DNA of 64,000 bases, taken from NCBI RefSeq assembly GCF_023078455.1, contig NZ_CP095740.1, positions 1,910,001-1,974,000 on the forward strand, written 5' to 3'. The position numbers and the translations under genes are program-made. Below the pieces are notes generated by a model. That model did no database searches. It had not been told where the DNA came from and worked only from the letters and a program-made list of their open reading frames with translations. The DNA is from Luteibacter aegosomatis. GTDB lineage: Bacteria > Pseudomonadota > Gammaproteobacteria > Xanthomonadales > Rhodanobacteraceae. This document shows, in pieces, positions 8,579-16,597 of the stretch; the first letter of the stretch is position 1; the number at the start of each line of letters is the position of its first letter.

Positions 8579-8631
8579 ACAAGTTCATCCAACGGTTATT
8601 CGACAACACGAAAGACGGAAGTCTTCGTCCT

Positions 8632-9477
8632 TCATACCAAACATTCTCTCTCGTGAGCAAGTCCAGCGTGTGCAAGAAATTGCGAGCGAAAGCTAGGGAG
8701 CTTCCAGGCGTTGACCAGGAAAGGGGAGTAGGCGTGGAATGAAAGCCTGCCGCCGTTCCAGAATGCGAGCAACTCGCCTGCCTTTGCACAAAACGCCTTT
8801 TTTGCGGCCGTGACCAACGTGTCTGCCGCGCGACGAAGTGCATCATCGCTCTCCACATCCTTTCCCGCGAGAGTGAACGGATAGTCGCCGACGAAATATA
8901 TCTGTATCGCGGCGCCTACCGGGCGCTCCACGAAAAACTTGTCCCAAATCAGTTCGTCATCCGAAATCAGGCGTTCTTCGCGCCAATCGAAGACCGACCA
9001 CACGGATTTCTGCATTGGATCGGCGAGACCCGACAAATCCGGCATGCTCAGGCCCGATGCCGTTGCGTACTTTGGAGTCTGTATGGCCGCATCGAGGTCA
9101 CGCATACGCTGCCATTGCAAGTCAAGGGGTAGATTGGACCGGGAGATGCCCTGAAGGCCAGAATCAAACATAAGGCATTCGCTGCCGGAAAGCAGATCGT
9201 CGATCAGAGCGAAGAACCATTGTCTGTGGATGCCCGCCTCTTCGAGCCGACTTCCGATGAGCGTGCCACTCAATGAGAAGGTTCTATTGATGACGGCTCC
9301 CCCAAGTCGACGCGAGAAGATGCTGGCTTCCGCGTGCCTGACGGGCACGGGCCATGTGGAAAGGACCAATCCGGGATTGAGTTCGTCAACATGGAATACA
9401 TCGACTCCCAGGTTCCGGAGGTCGAGGGCGACGGGATCCTTAGGATCACTGTAAATGACGGCCAGATTTTTCCTCAT
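8632..9477 (-). CDS. ATP-grasp-like protein, partner of the HExxH protein
   Basis: A 281-residue cytoplasmic protein. The N-terminal third has the order of the pre-ATP-grasp domain of RimK/graspetide-type ligases: an alpha/beta start (LAVIYSDPKDPVALDLRNLG, VDVFHVDEL), then the GAVINR strand seen in that group, then a helix and xTPxx turn (RSNLPLDLQWQRM ... IQTPKYATASG). The later part keeps a similar strand pattern (VGAAIQIYFVGDYPFTLAG, then GRLSFHAYSPF) but lacks the acidic metal ligands (ExN) and the usual lysines, so it may be inactive as a ligase. It is clearly homologous to the C-terminal half of the protein at 12236-14257. Its start overlaps the HExxH stop by four bases. The fold call is inference. 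Confidence 0.6.
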   Translation of the reverse strand: MRKNLAVIYSDPKDPVALDLRNLGVDVFHVDELNPGLVLSTWPVPVRHAEASIFSRRLGGAVINRTFSLSGTLIGSRLEEAGIHRQWFFALIDDLLSGSECLMFDSGLQGISRSNLPLDLQWQRMRDLDAAIQTPKYATASGLSMPDLSGLADPMQKSVWSVFDWREERLISDDELIWDKFFVERPVGAAIQIYFVGDYPFTLAGKDVESDDALRRAADTLVTAAKKAFCAKAGELLAFWNGGRLSFHAYSPFLVNAWKLPSFRSQFLAHAGLAHERECLV

Positions 9478-10670
9478 GCGGCGGACTCCTGCGGCTCTCC
9501 GGCGCCAGAAGTGGCGAGTTCCCGGGCGGTGCTGTAGAAGCGAAACATCCGTCGGTGAATTTCATCGACGAGGTAAGAGGTGTGCGGCGGAATAGCCGTT
9601 GGCGTGGCCAGTCGAGTCGATGGAAGATGACGAACCGTAAATCCCGAGGCGATGTAAAGGAGCCTAGAGTCGAGGTCCGCATGCTCATGGGCAAACACAT
9701 GCCCTCTCAGGCGAACCATGAACTCGTGGCACGCGAGGTATACGCACATGGCATGGACGATTGAATGGCTCGCGATGGGGCGGCCCGACCATTGGGAGAC
9801 TGGACGATATGATACATCCGAAGAACAGAAGTCGCCGTATACATCCTCATATCCCGCAAGAAAGGAATGAACGGCCTCATGGATGAGGCCCTCGGCGAGC
9901 GAGAGAATGCTTTTCTCGGGAAGTTGCGGGTTGCCGAAACCAATGGTGTAAATATACTTCGGCATGTGTTCGGAGCTAAGAATGAACGCTGTAGAGGTGC
10001 CGTCCTCGCCATGAGAACGAACCGATTTTCGAACGAAGATCCGCTTCACCCAGGTCCTGATCATGTGTCCGTACATGGGGGTTATCTCGTCGACCAGCGC
10101 GAGCGCCCTGCCAAATTTTTCGACGACTACATCCCTGTCTTTTTGCGTCATCGGGATGTAGCGCTGGCCGAACACCGAGCTGCTCTCATCGACCAGGCGA
10201 GAAAGAGGGCTTCCGAAGTCCACGGTAATGCACCCTCCCACCATGGGTTGGGAGACGGTGTTACCGGTTTCGTCGATATATCGGTCGCCCATGGGGCTCC
10301 ATACCGGGTTCTCTCGGGCGACCCCGCTCTGAGTAGCAAGAATTAATGATTCCCTCACCACCAAATCCAAAAATTCGGCGGCCAGTTGTTCCGGCGAGCG
10401 CACCGACTTGCGGTACCACCTCTGGATAAATGCTCCGAGTTCCGCACTTGTGAGCAGGCGGATCTGTCCTTCAGGACCGAGTTCGCCGTACAACGACAGG
10501 GGCATTTCTATCAGACTCGACTCAACTTCTCGCGCGGCAAGAACGTAAATCAACTTGTTTCGCGTCTCCGTGAGCCGCTTTTCCGCGATAGAGTCGTGAA
10601 AAATGATCGTTGTCGAGTTGTGTAAAAAGAAATCGACTAGCGAATTCATTGCTTCTTTCTGGGAGAACAT
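9474..10670 (-). CDS. HExxH-type putative peptide beta-hydroxylase
   Basis: A 398-residue protein with the zinc/iron motif HEAVH at 264-268 (EGLIHEAVHSFLAGYED) and a conserved His at 306 (SIVHAMCVYLAC) that may be the third metal ligand. The block with VSQWSGRP after the motif, and SSEHMPKYIYTIGF before it, resembles the HExxH motif-containing peptide-modification family, members of which are reported as alpha-ketoglutarate-dependent beta-hydroxylases of RiPP precursors. A GGCITVDFGSP block near 145-155 is shared with its paralog at 12236-14257. The ATG at 10670 has a strong AGGAG that is partly formed by the stop codon of the 17-residue ORF just upstream. An ordinary metalloprotease is the alternative. 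Confidence 0.75.
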   Translation of the reverse strand: MFSQKEAMNSLVDFFLHNSTTIIFHDSIAEKRLTETRNKLIYVLAAREVESSLIEMPLSLYGELGPEGQIRLLTSAELGAFIQRWYRKSVRSPEQLAAEFLDLVVRESLILATQSGVARENPVWSPMGDRYIDETGNTVSQPMVGGCITVDFGSPLSRLVDESSSVFGQRYIPMTQKDRDVVVEKFGRALALVDEITPMYGHMIRTWVKRIFVRKSVRSHGEDGTSTAFILSSEHMPKYIYTIGFGNPQLPEKSILSLAEGLIHEAVHSFLAGYEDVYGDFCSSDVSYRPVSQWSGRPIASHSIVHAMCVYLACHEFMVRLRGHVFAHEHADLDSRLLYIASGFTVRHLPSTRLATPTAIPPHTSYLVDEIHRRMFRFYSTARELATSGAGEPQESAA

Positions 10671-10680
10671 GGTTATCTCC

Positions 10681-10734
10681 TTAGTTGGCGGGCGGAATAT
10701 AAACGGACGCCTTGGTTCTATTGTCGTTCGACAT
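10681..10734 (-). CDS. 17-residue ORF, candidate precursor peptide
   Basis: The ORF reads MSNDNRTKASVYIPPAN and stops at a TAA that forms part of the ribosome site of the HExxH gene, ten bases before its start. The ATG at 10734 has an AAGGGGA site five bases ahead. Its N-terminus resembles that of the 97-residue peptide in the same cluster (MSNETKPKSA), and a hairpin 41 bases upstream resembles the one ahead of that peptide. A leader peptide that only couples translation is the main alternative. Its Asn, Asp and Tyr residues could be modified by the neighbouring enzymes, which is inference. Confidence 0.5.
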   Translation of the reverse strand: MSNDNRTKASVYIPPAN

Positions 10735-10775
10735 GTTCGTCCCCTTCGCACGCGCAAGCCATTTGGTACGCGTTG

Positions 10776-10792
10776 TTCCGTGTTCCATGGAA
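10776..10792 (-). promoter_or_regulatory. Hairpin upstream of the 17-residue ORF (copy 1)
   Basis: On the plus strand the element reads TTCCGTGTTCCATGGAA, an inverted repeat with one G-U pair in RNA, flanked by GTTG and by AATG plus an A-run. A near copy (TTCCGTGGTTCACGGAA) sits at the equivalent position before the 97-residue peptide. Conservation at both sites suggests a shared operator or RNA element, not chance. Confidence 0.5.
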
Positions 10793-10831
10793 TGTAAAAA
10801 AGGAGATATGGTGAAACTTGAGGTGCATAGC

Positions 10832-11638
10832 TTAGTGCAAGAAGAATCCTGACGCGCGAAGATCGCGTGGCAAAGCCTTGATCCAAGCCGTGCTGTTTTG
10901 CTTGCGATGCTCACTCTCGATCATGGGCATGTAGGAGAAGTAACTCGTGGACGAAAGCCGTCTAATTCTCGAGTGTTGTTCCTCGCCGAGACCCAAGTCG
11001 GAGAAGCTCGTTAGGGAGCCGCTGTTGAGCTCAGCTAAGACCCGCTGTATCAGCTCATGCGTCGGAATATGCGTGGGTGCCGAGTCGACGAATACTGAAC
11101 CACTATCGGAGAGAAGGGGTAAGAGGTAACCCAGGAGGCGGACGACATTGCCAGGAGAGTGGTCGTAGTCGGCGAAGACCATATCGACGGGCCCTTGGCC
11201 TTCGATTGCGCCAGAGCCCGCTGACAGGGCTCGGACGTCTATGTCGCAAAGTCGAAATTCAATTTCATTGTCAACCCCGGCGCGCCGCCACACCTCTTCG
11301 AGGAACCGGGCATAGTCCTTTGTCTCGGACGTCGCCGGCCAGGACACCTCCTGCAGGAGGCTCGCGGCAGCATTCCTGATCCCTTCGAATTGACTACCGT
11401 TGTCGTATGTGTATACCCGTCCTATCCCGTTTTCTTTGACTGCGGATGCCAGCCACGCAGTGGTCACGCCGAGACCTGTGCCCAGTTCAAGCACGGTGCG
11501 GGGTCTTTCCCGGCGTATGAGCGAGTGGAAGAGCGTGGCGAGGTACTCACCTCCGTAGATGGGGCCAAGTTTCCGCCTGAGATCTTCGAGTGCGTTTTTT
11601 GGGTCTCGCAGCGATGCTGAATACTCCGGGGTAAGCAT
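10832..11638 (-). CDS. SAM-dependent methyltransferase (class I)
   Basis: A 268-residue class I methyltransferase. Motif I is ELGTGLGVTTAWLAS (about 48-62), with the acidic post-I strand RVYTYDNGSQF, a DMVFADYDHSP strand matching motif IV, and SGSVFVDSAPTHIP after it. The arrangement (YLATLFHSLIRRERPRTVLE before motif I) resembles O-methyltransferase-3-like enzymes. The start at 11638 is preferred over the ATG at 11644 because AAAGGAA then stands eight bases upstream. It lies between the two candidate precursor peptides on the same strand, so methylation of a peptide, possibly at a hydroxyl or carboxylate made by its neighbours, is a reasonable inference. A small-molecule substrate cannot be excluded. 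Confidence 0.8.
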   Translation of the reverse strand: MLTPEYSASLRDPKNALEDLRRKLGPIYGGEYLATLFHSLIRRERPRTVLELGTGLGVTTAWLASAVKENGIGRVYTYDNGSQFEGIRNAAASLLQEVSWPATSETKDYARFLEEVWRRAGVDNEIEFRLCDIDVRALSAGSGAIEGQGPVDMVFADYDHSPGNVVRLLGYLLPLLSDSGSVFVDSAPTHIPTHELIQRVLAELNSGSLTSFSDLGLGEEQHSRIRRLSSTSYFSYMPMIESEHRKQNSTAWIKALPRDLRASGFFLH

Positions 11639-11753
11639 GGTCATGTTCCTTTGCTTCGCCGAGCCGCTTTGCATCGGCCGGCACGCGATCAAGACGCGTC
11701 AAGCGCGTTTCGTTGGAAAGCGCGGCGCACAACGGCCGGTGGCGTTGTCGGGA

Positions 11754-11780
11754 GTGGGCGGCGAACAAGTCGCCGCCCAC
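11754..11780 (-). promoter_or_regulatory. Strong hairpin after the 97-residue peptide gene
   Basis: An 11-base perfect stem (GTGGGCGGCGA at 11754-11764 with TCGCCGCCCAC at 11770-11780, loop of five) begins seven bases after the peptide stop. No T-run follows in the direction of transcription, so it is more likely a transcript-stabilising or attenuating hairpin than a full terminator. Such hairpins between precursor and enzyme genes raise precursor levels in peptide operons. Confidence 0.55.
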
Positions 11781-11786
11781 CGGTTA

Positions 11787-12080
11787 TCACGCGTCGAATT
11801 CTCCCTTGGACGCGTACTGAGAGACGGGTGCGGCAGCCAGGCTGTCGTACTTGCCTACGCAATAGGTGTAGTCCACCGTCTCGTCGTGGGCCGAATCCAT
11901 CTGGCCGTGTGCGGCCGCGACGTCTGCCGCGGAGATGGAGGTTTCCGTGGAGGTGTTCACGGAATGACCGTTGTTGGGGGCAGCGACTGGGCTCGCAGAG
12001 GCGGCCGTACCGAGGGCGAGCAGCAGAGGGGCCATAGCGGTAACTGCCAGGGCCGACTTCGGCTTGGTTTCGTTCGACAT
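11787..12080 (-). CDS. 97-residue secreted-type peptide, candidate RiPP precursor
   Basis: The ATG at 12080 has an excellent AAGGAGAT site. Residues 1-9 are polar (MSNETKPKS), 10-30 form a hydrophobic, Ala/Leu-rich segment ending in an ASAS possible signal-peptidase site, and the remainder is polar and low-complexity, ending in a short motif with one Cys (DYTYCVGKYDS ... SKGEFDA). No known domain is visible. It lies between the fused HExxH protein gene and the methyltransferase gene, has a strong hairpin after its stop, and shares its first residues with the 17-residue ORF. I read it as a precursor peptide or a small secreted protein modified by this cluster. Confidence 0.65.
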   Translation of the reverse strand: MSNETKPKSALAVTAMAPLLLALGTAASASPVAAPNNGHSVNTSTETSISAADVAAAHGQMDSAHDETVDYTYCVGKYDSLAAAPVSQYASKGEFDA

Positions 12081-12103
12081 TGGGATCTCCTTTGTGCTGA
12101 GGG

Positions 12104-12145
12104 CCGTGCGAGGATCTCGCACGGGTTGTTCCGTGGTTCACGGAA
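12104..12145 (-). promoter_or_regulatory. Two tandem hairpins upstream of the 97-residue peptide (copy 2)
   Basis: The first is a nine-base perfect stem with a GAT loop, CCGTGCGAG and CTCGCACGG at 12104-12124. The second, TTCCGTGGTTCACGGAA at 12129-12145, is a seven-base stem and the counterpart of the element at 10776-10792. Both fall in the 5' leader or promoter of the peptide gene. Confidence 0.5.
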
Positions 12146-12235
12146 TGGGAAAAGGCCGGGTGGAACTATTTAGTCGTCTTGAATCGCGGCCAGTTCAGCG
12201 AGGGCCGGGGCGGACGCCTGGCAAATGATTTCGGA

Positions 12236-14257
12236 CTAGGCATATGCGTGCTCACTCGGGGGATTCGCTTCTTGAGCCTCGAGCGATCTTAAGAAGGTAT
12301 CGGTGCGAAATGTTGTAGACAGTACGGGATTAAATGAATAAAAAAGCACCTCCGACTGATCACCGATATACATCCTTATCTCGCCGACTTCGCTCTTGAA
12401 CGAGGTGCGGCAGGCGGCAATGATTCTCCCCATCTCCGCTTCGACCGCATCGCCCATCAACGGCGTCGGCGTCGTGCATCGTCCAGAGCCGCTATATTGA
12501 ACGATCAACGGTGTGCCGGCCGGAACGTCTACGACGAAGGCATTTGGTCCGTTGACGGATTGCAACCGAAAGTCCGTCGGCCAGCGATCAAGCGCTCGGC
12601 TGTCGACCCGTACGGGGTCGCGGAAATCCCTGGCATTTATCGCTGTTTCGCCGACGCCGAACTTGAAATCCGGCGTGCGTATTCCACGTTTTCTCAGCAA
12701 CAGCCATTGGAGGTTCAGCGGAAGACGACTGCGGGATACGCCGTCGGGACCGGGATCGTGGATGAGTCGGCCCGCACGGTGGAGTACGGGCAGCAGGTCG
12801 ACATGCACCCACGCTACGTCGACTTTCCGCTCGGTACATCGACTTTCCGTCCTTGTGCCGTCCAGTTTGAACAGACGATTTAGAACAACCCGGCCTTGGA
12901 CGTCTGCGGCGAGTGCACGCAGGAGGTGCTTTGAGAGACCTGAAGTCGTGGCTGGCCCGGACGCTTCGATGAGGTCGTCAATATGGATGTACCTCATATC
13001 TTCTGGCGCTTCCCGACGGAGATCTAAAACGACGGGGTCGACGGCGTCGCTATAGAGCACCACGATCCCGGGCTGCTCGTCGCCCTGGAGCCTATCTCCG
13101 ACGCCCTTGCCGTGGCGCTCGATCACATCAGCCTTCATCGCTGCCAGAGCAGTACACACGTCTTGGCGCGGTGGATCTTCCAGGCCGAGTTGATCTTCCA
13201 GGACGGGCGCTACGTGAAAGCCCATGGCAAATCGTTCGCGAAGCGAAGCGAGGGAAGGGTCATTGCGTTGTGGTGACGGACCCGATGCCTGAAACCTCGT
13301 AAACATCTGGTAGCAGGCGTAGTAAATGAAGGCGGCGTGTACCAGTGAGGTATTTGGAATCTGGTTGCCGGTCCAGGGGGATACCGCACGGTACAGAGGC
13401 GAATTGGCGCAGAAGCTTCCATTGGTGTCTTCCCAGCACGCGAGGAAGTTGTGCATGGCCTCATGCAGGATGCGTTCGGCGCAAACCGCTGGGGTCCATG
13501 CAGTTGTATGGACGTCTGCGAATCGTATGATTCCCGGTGCGCTTGTCGCATGCTCTGAAGCGATTCCGCCAGGCTGCGGTTCTGATGATTCTCTGGTGAA
13601 TCGGATTACGATACGGGCGACGAAGGTGCGAATCATGGTTCCCCACGCGGGAAACGCTTCCGAAACGGATTGGAGAGCTTGATCAAGCTTCGAAACGACC
13701 GTCTGTCGCTCAATCTCGCTGCCGACACGGGCGGGCCTGCTAAGGACTCCACTTGTGGCGACCGAAGCAACAGCCATGGGGCTGTCGAAGTCGATGGTGA
13801 TGCAGCCGCCTATGACATTGCCGGGAACGTGCGCCCAGGCGCCGCACTCCAGGGAAAGGTGGCCGTTTCCATGTGGCAACCAGAGTTTGTCGTGATGGCC
13901 GATTGTCTCCGGGAAGCTTGGTGCTCTCCCGGCCGCAAGATCTTGGGTAGAGAGAAGGGCTTGCAGTTCGCGGTTCGCTTTGGCGAGCTGATTCAACGGC
14001 GTATCAACCGACGCTGCTTGCCAGATGTTGAAGAAGTCCGCCGATATGAGAACCGCTGACTGCTCGGCAGCAGACAGTCTTCCATACGAAGCCAGTAGGC
14101 CGGAGACGTCGAGATGTACGTGCTCCATTTTCGCGAGCAGCCGCGTGAACCGACGTCGCATGGCCGTCAGCCTGCCATGAAGAGTGCGGATAAGCAGCTC
14201 GGTGCCGTGGACATCGCCGCGAAAGAAATTCACCAACTCGAGTGCCGAGTTCCCCAT
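12236..14257 (-). CDS. Fused HExxH putative peptide hydroxylase and ATP-grasp-like protein
   Basis: A 673-residue fusion of the two proteins encoded separately at 9474-10670 and 8632-9477. The N-terminal half has GGCITIDFDSP (150-160), TMIRTFVARI, ASEHATSAPG, HEAMH at 265-269 and a further His at 307 (SLVHAAFIYYAC); its VSPWTGNQIP stretch fits the SPWR block of HExxH peptide-modification proteins. The second half starts near residue 397 (GIVVLYSDAVDPVVLDLRRE), with VVLNRLFKLDGT and RSRLPLNLQWLL ... IRTPDF, and ends in LFYSFNPVL where active ATP-grasp enzymes have an acidic ExN. The start at 14257 follows GGGAGCAGGAG and aligns with the paralog's start; a GTG at 14410 would add 51 residues. 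Confidence 0.75.
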   Translation of the reverse strand: MGNSALELVNFFRGDVHGTELLIRTLHGRLTAMRRRFTRLLAKMEHVHLDVSGLLASYGRLSAAEQSAVLISADFFNIWQAASVDTPLNQLAKANRELQALLSTQDLAAGRAPSFPETIGHHDKLWLPHGNGHLSLECGAWAHVPGNVIGGCITIDFDSPMAVASVATSGVLSRPARVGSEIERQTVVSKLDQALQSVSEAFPAWGTMIRTFVARIVIRFTRESSEPQPGGIASEHATSAPGIIRFADVHTTAWTPAVCAERILHEAMHNFLACWEDTNGSFCANSPLYRAVSPWTGNQIPNTSLVHAAFIYYACYQMFTRFQASGPSPQRNDPSLASLRERFAMGFHVAPVLEDQLGLEDPPRQDVCTALAAMKADVIERHGKGVGDRLQGDEQPGIVVLYSDAVDPVVLDLRREAPEDMRYIHIDDLIEASGPATTSGLSKHLLRALAADVQGRVVLNRLFKLDGTRTESRCTERKVDVAWVHVDLLPVLHRAGRLIHDPGPDGVSRSRLPLNLQWLLLRKRGIRTPDFKFGVGETAINARDFRDPVRVDSRALDRWPTDFRLQSVNGPNAFVVDVPAGTPLIVQYSGSGRCTTPTPLMGDAVEAEMGRIIAACRTSFKSEVGEIRMYIGDQSEVLFYSFNPVLSTTFRTDTFLRSLEAQEANPPSEHAYA

Positions 14258-15292
14258 CTCCTGCTCCCGTTTCTTGCCGTCGCGCGGATGGAAAATGTGT
14301 CGCCGCTTGCTTGTCAGTGCTTTCGCGGCAAGGTGCAAATTGTTGATTGACCGTAGTAGCTCGGGATCGGCAGGAAAAGTCGGGGTAATCCGATAGAGTA
14401 TGTAGGTCACGTCCTACGAAAAATCGGAAGCGAAAAGTTCCGATTTCGATTCATGTATCGCATGTTTATGCGATTGCGAGATCGGGACCCGTCAGGATGT
14501 CGGCCGTATCATTCCTCTGTTGGTTGCGTCGGCTTCTTACTCGACAAAGCTCTCGACCTGTTTGGTGCGAAACCCTGACCGACACGGCCCGAACGCGCCT
14601 CGCGAGCCTCGTGCTGCGTGCGGCGCAGCCTCGATCGCTGGGTCGTCAGCCACACGTTGCCCGGTTCGATGAGCGTTCGGCCAGTACGAAGCGCTTGTTG
14701 ATGCCCGCGCTCGGTTGACTGCCTATGCTCGGACGAGGGCAGGGAGGGGCACACGCACCGCGTCGATGTCGCGAAATCAACGTGTATAGAACAGACATCG
14801 AGGCATTGAAGGTTGGGTTCGAGGCCGCCGCTCCAGCCGACGAATCGCCAAGTAAATCGCAAATAGCTTGCTGACGCCAAAAGTTCCTAGCACAGTGGAT
14901 CGCCCCTGTTGATAAGCATCCCCTGCGCGCACGACACCTCAAGTTGGACGGCGGAAGGGTGCACACGGGTTTCCGCCAATGTCCCGACATCGAGCGCCGT
15001 TTGAAGAAACCCGGAGCCGATCGAGGTGTTTTCTCGATACTAAGGTTGAGCTTCGGCTCGTCATTAAGCTTAGTAATGGCGACCGCTGCGCGCGGCGACA
15101 GGTCTTTGTAGATCGTTCGGCGGCAAGTGGATCGAGCAAGCGGTCCATGTCCTCTGCGCCGATCTCCGCCAGGAGCTCGTCGCCGACGATGCCGATGAAG
15201 ATGCGTATGATAAACGCCGTGTCGAGTCATCGCCTTCCGCCACCGCTTCTGGTTGAACTACTCAAGCGGAGTCGAACCTTTGCTCCCAGCAT
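14258..15292. other. Long gap without a supportable gene
   Basis: About one kilobase upstream of the fused HExxH gene. Several ORFs of 60-190 codons exist on both strands, but none has a convincing ribosome site, codon usage or recognisable domain. A 15-codon ORF at 14407-14454 overlaps the alternative GTG at 14410, without a ribosome site. The stretch probably contains the cluster's promoter and decayed DNA that separates it from the RHS remnants. Confidence 0.5.
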
Positions 15293-15450
15293 CAGCCCAT
15301 CGGCGGGCGGGTGCGGACGAACGGGTGATCGGGTGGAATGGATCGCGGTAGCCAAACCACGTCCATGGTGTTCTCATGGTCTTCCGCGGTGCTGGTGACG
15401 ATCACCCAACTGCTGCCTCGTCGTTCTTCGATCTTGTAGCGTGCGTTATC
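15293..15450 (-). pseudogene. C-terminal fragment of an unidentified protein
   Basis: A short frame ending at 15293 looks protein-like: ARYKIEERRGSSWVIVTST, then MDVVWLPRSIPPDHPFVRTR and a stop. An in-frame stop lies about 50 codons upstream and there is no start codon with a ribosome site, so only the tail of a gene survives. I do not recognise the family. Confidence 0.3.
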
Positions 15451-15601
15451 TATTCACTGGCCCGGGGCGTCGGTCATCCGCAATCGGACGCGTCGTCCAT
15501 GCGTCCCATTTTCCGCGCAATCAAGGGCTGGCTGCCTTGATGGTGCGGTGCGGCCCGGTCTACGAGTTGCTTCGCCGGCATCGTGGTATTTTGTCGGCCC
15601 C

Positions 15602-16597
15602 ATGCCCGGTGAGCACGGTTTCTCTGACGCGATTGTCGACGCGGTGAATGCGGGAGTCGATCTCCGGAGCAAGGCCATCGAGGCCTGCATTTTGCCAATT
15701 CAAGCTCAGGCCATTGTCGACCACCTCTTTCCTCGCACCCATCCCGGCAAGGGGATCGCCGTCGCGCTCTCCGTTGAGGACGCGCAGGGGCACCTCGCGT
15801 CGCCGGTTCGCTTGGCCGTCGCACTGCGGATGAGCATTGGGTCGGCCGAGGTGAGTCTCCGCCAGGTCAGGGCGTTCTTGACTGAGCCGGTGGCGCGTGC
15901 AGAGATCGGTGCATCCATCGATCCGCGAGGGGCGCTCGAGTTCCTCGAACGTCTTGGAGAAATGGCGAGGCTGCAAGGGGCGGATGAGGTTCAAGACCCG
16001 ATCGAGTTGGCCGTGGCGATGGCGCGATTGACCGAAACGCCGGCATTTGTCGCGCGCGCGTCGGCGCGTGGCATGCTGACACCCAATCTGGGCCAGACGA
16101 CGGAAGAGGTGATCGGCGCGGTAATGCACGTCGCTGGTAAAGACCGTGAAGCGGTGGCAGCCAGGGCGATTGTCGAAGCCTCCGGAACTTTGACGCTCGG
16201 CATGCGCTTGGTGGCGATGAACTATTTCCCGGAGGCCGAGAACGTGCGCGCGGGGCTGGCGCTGGATTCAGCTGACCAGGCTCGATTGTGCGATGCCATC
16301 GGCCAGCATGTCATCGCGTCTCCGCGCTCGGAATCGCTATGGGGATGCTTCGACCCGTCGACGATCCTGCGATCCCTGACGTTCGTTGCGCGTGAGGCGT
16401 GCCCCGCGGTTTACGACGCGATTGCGGGATCTGCGTCTCGATTGGACCAGTTTGCGTGCGCACTGCTTTGGCATAGCGTCAGTTCGGAGAAGGGCATGGA
16501 TTCGATCAAGAAGAGGTGCGGCTCGTTTTCGGCGAAAGCGGCTGCGGCTATGGGAGCCATCCTGGAATCGCAGGCCGCACCTGAGTGCAGTCGTCGT
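15602..16597 (+). pseudogene. Unidentified gene fragment running in frame into an RHS tip
   Basis: The frame from 15602 encodes about 330 residues of helical, Ala-rich sequence with no motif I can assign (for example FLTEPVARAEIGASIDPRG, AVAMARLTETPAFVARASA, GMRLVAMNYFPEAENVRAGL). It reads without a stop into a secretion-signal-like segment and an RHS core at about 16600, which is not a sensible domain order. I infer that the 3' end of one gene has been joined to an RHS tip by recombination. There is no ribosome site at 15602, so the gene also looks truncated at its 5' end. Confidence 0.4.

Noticed and set aside
14407..14454. 15-codon ORF overlapping an alternative GTG start of the fused HExxH gene
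   Set aside because: No ribosome site and no similarity to the other two peptides. The GTG start also lacks a usable ribosome site, whereas the ATG at 14257 has one and aligns with the paralog.
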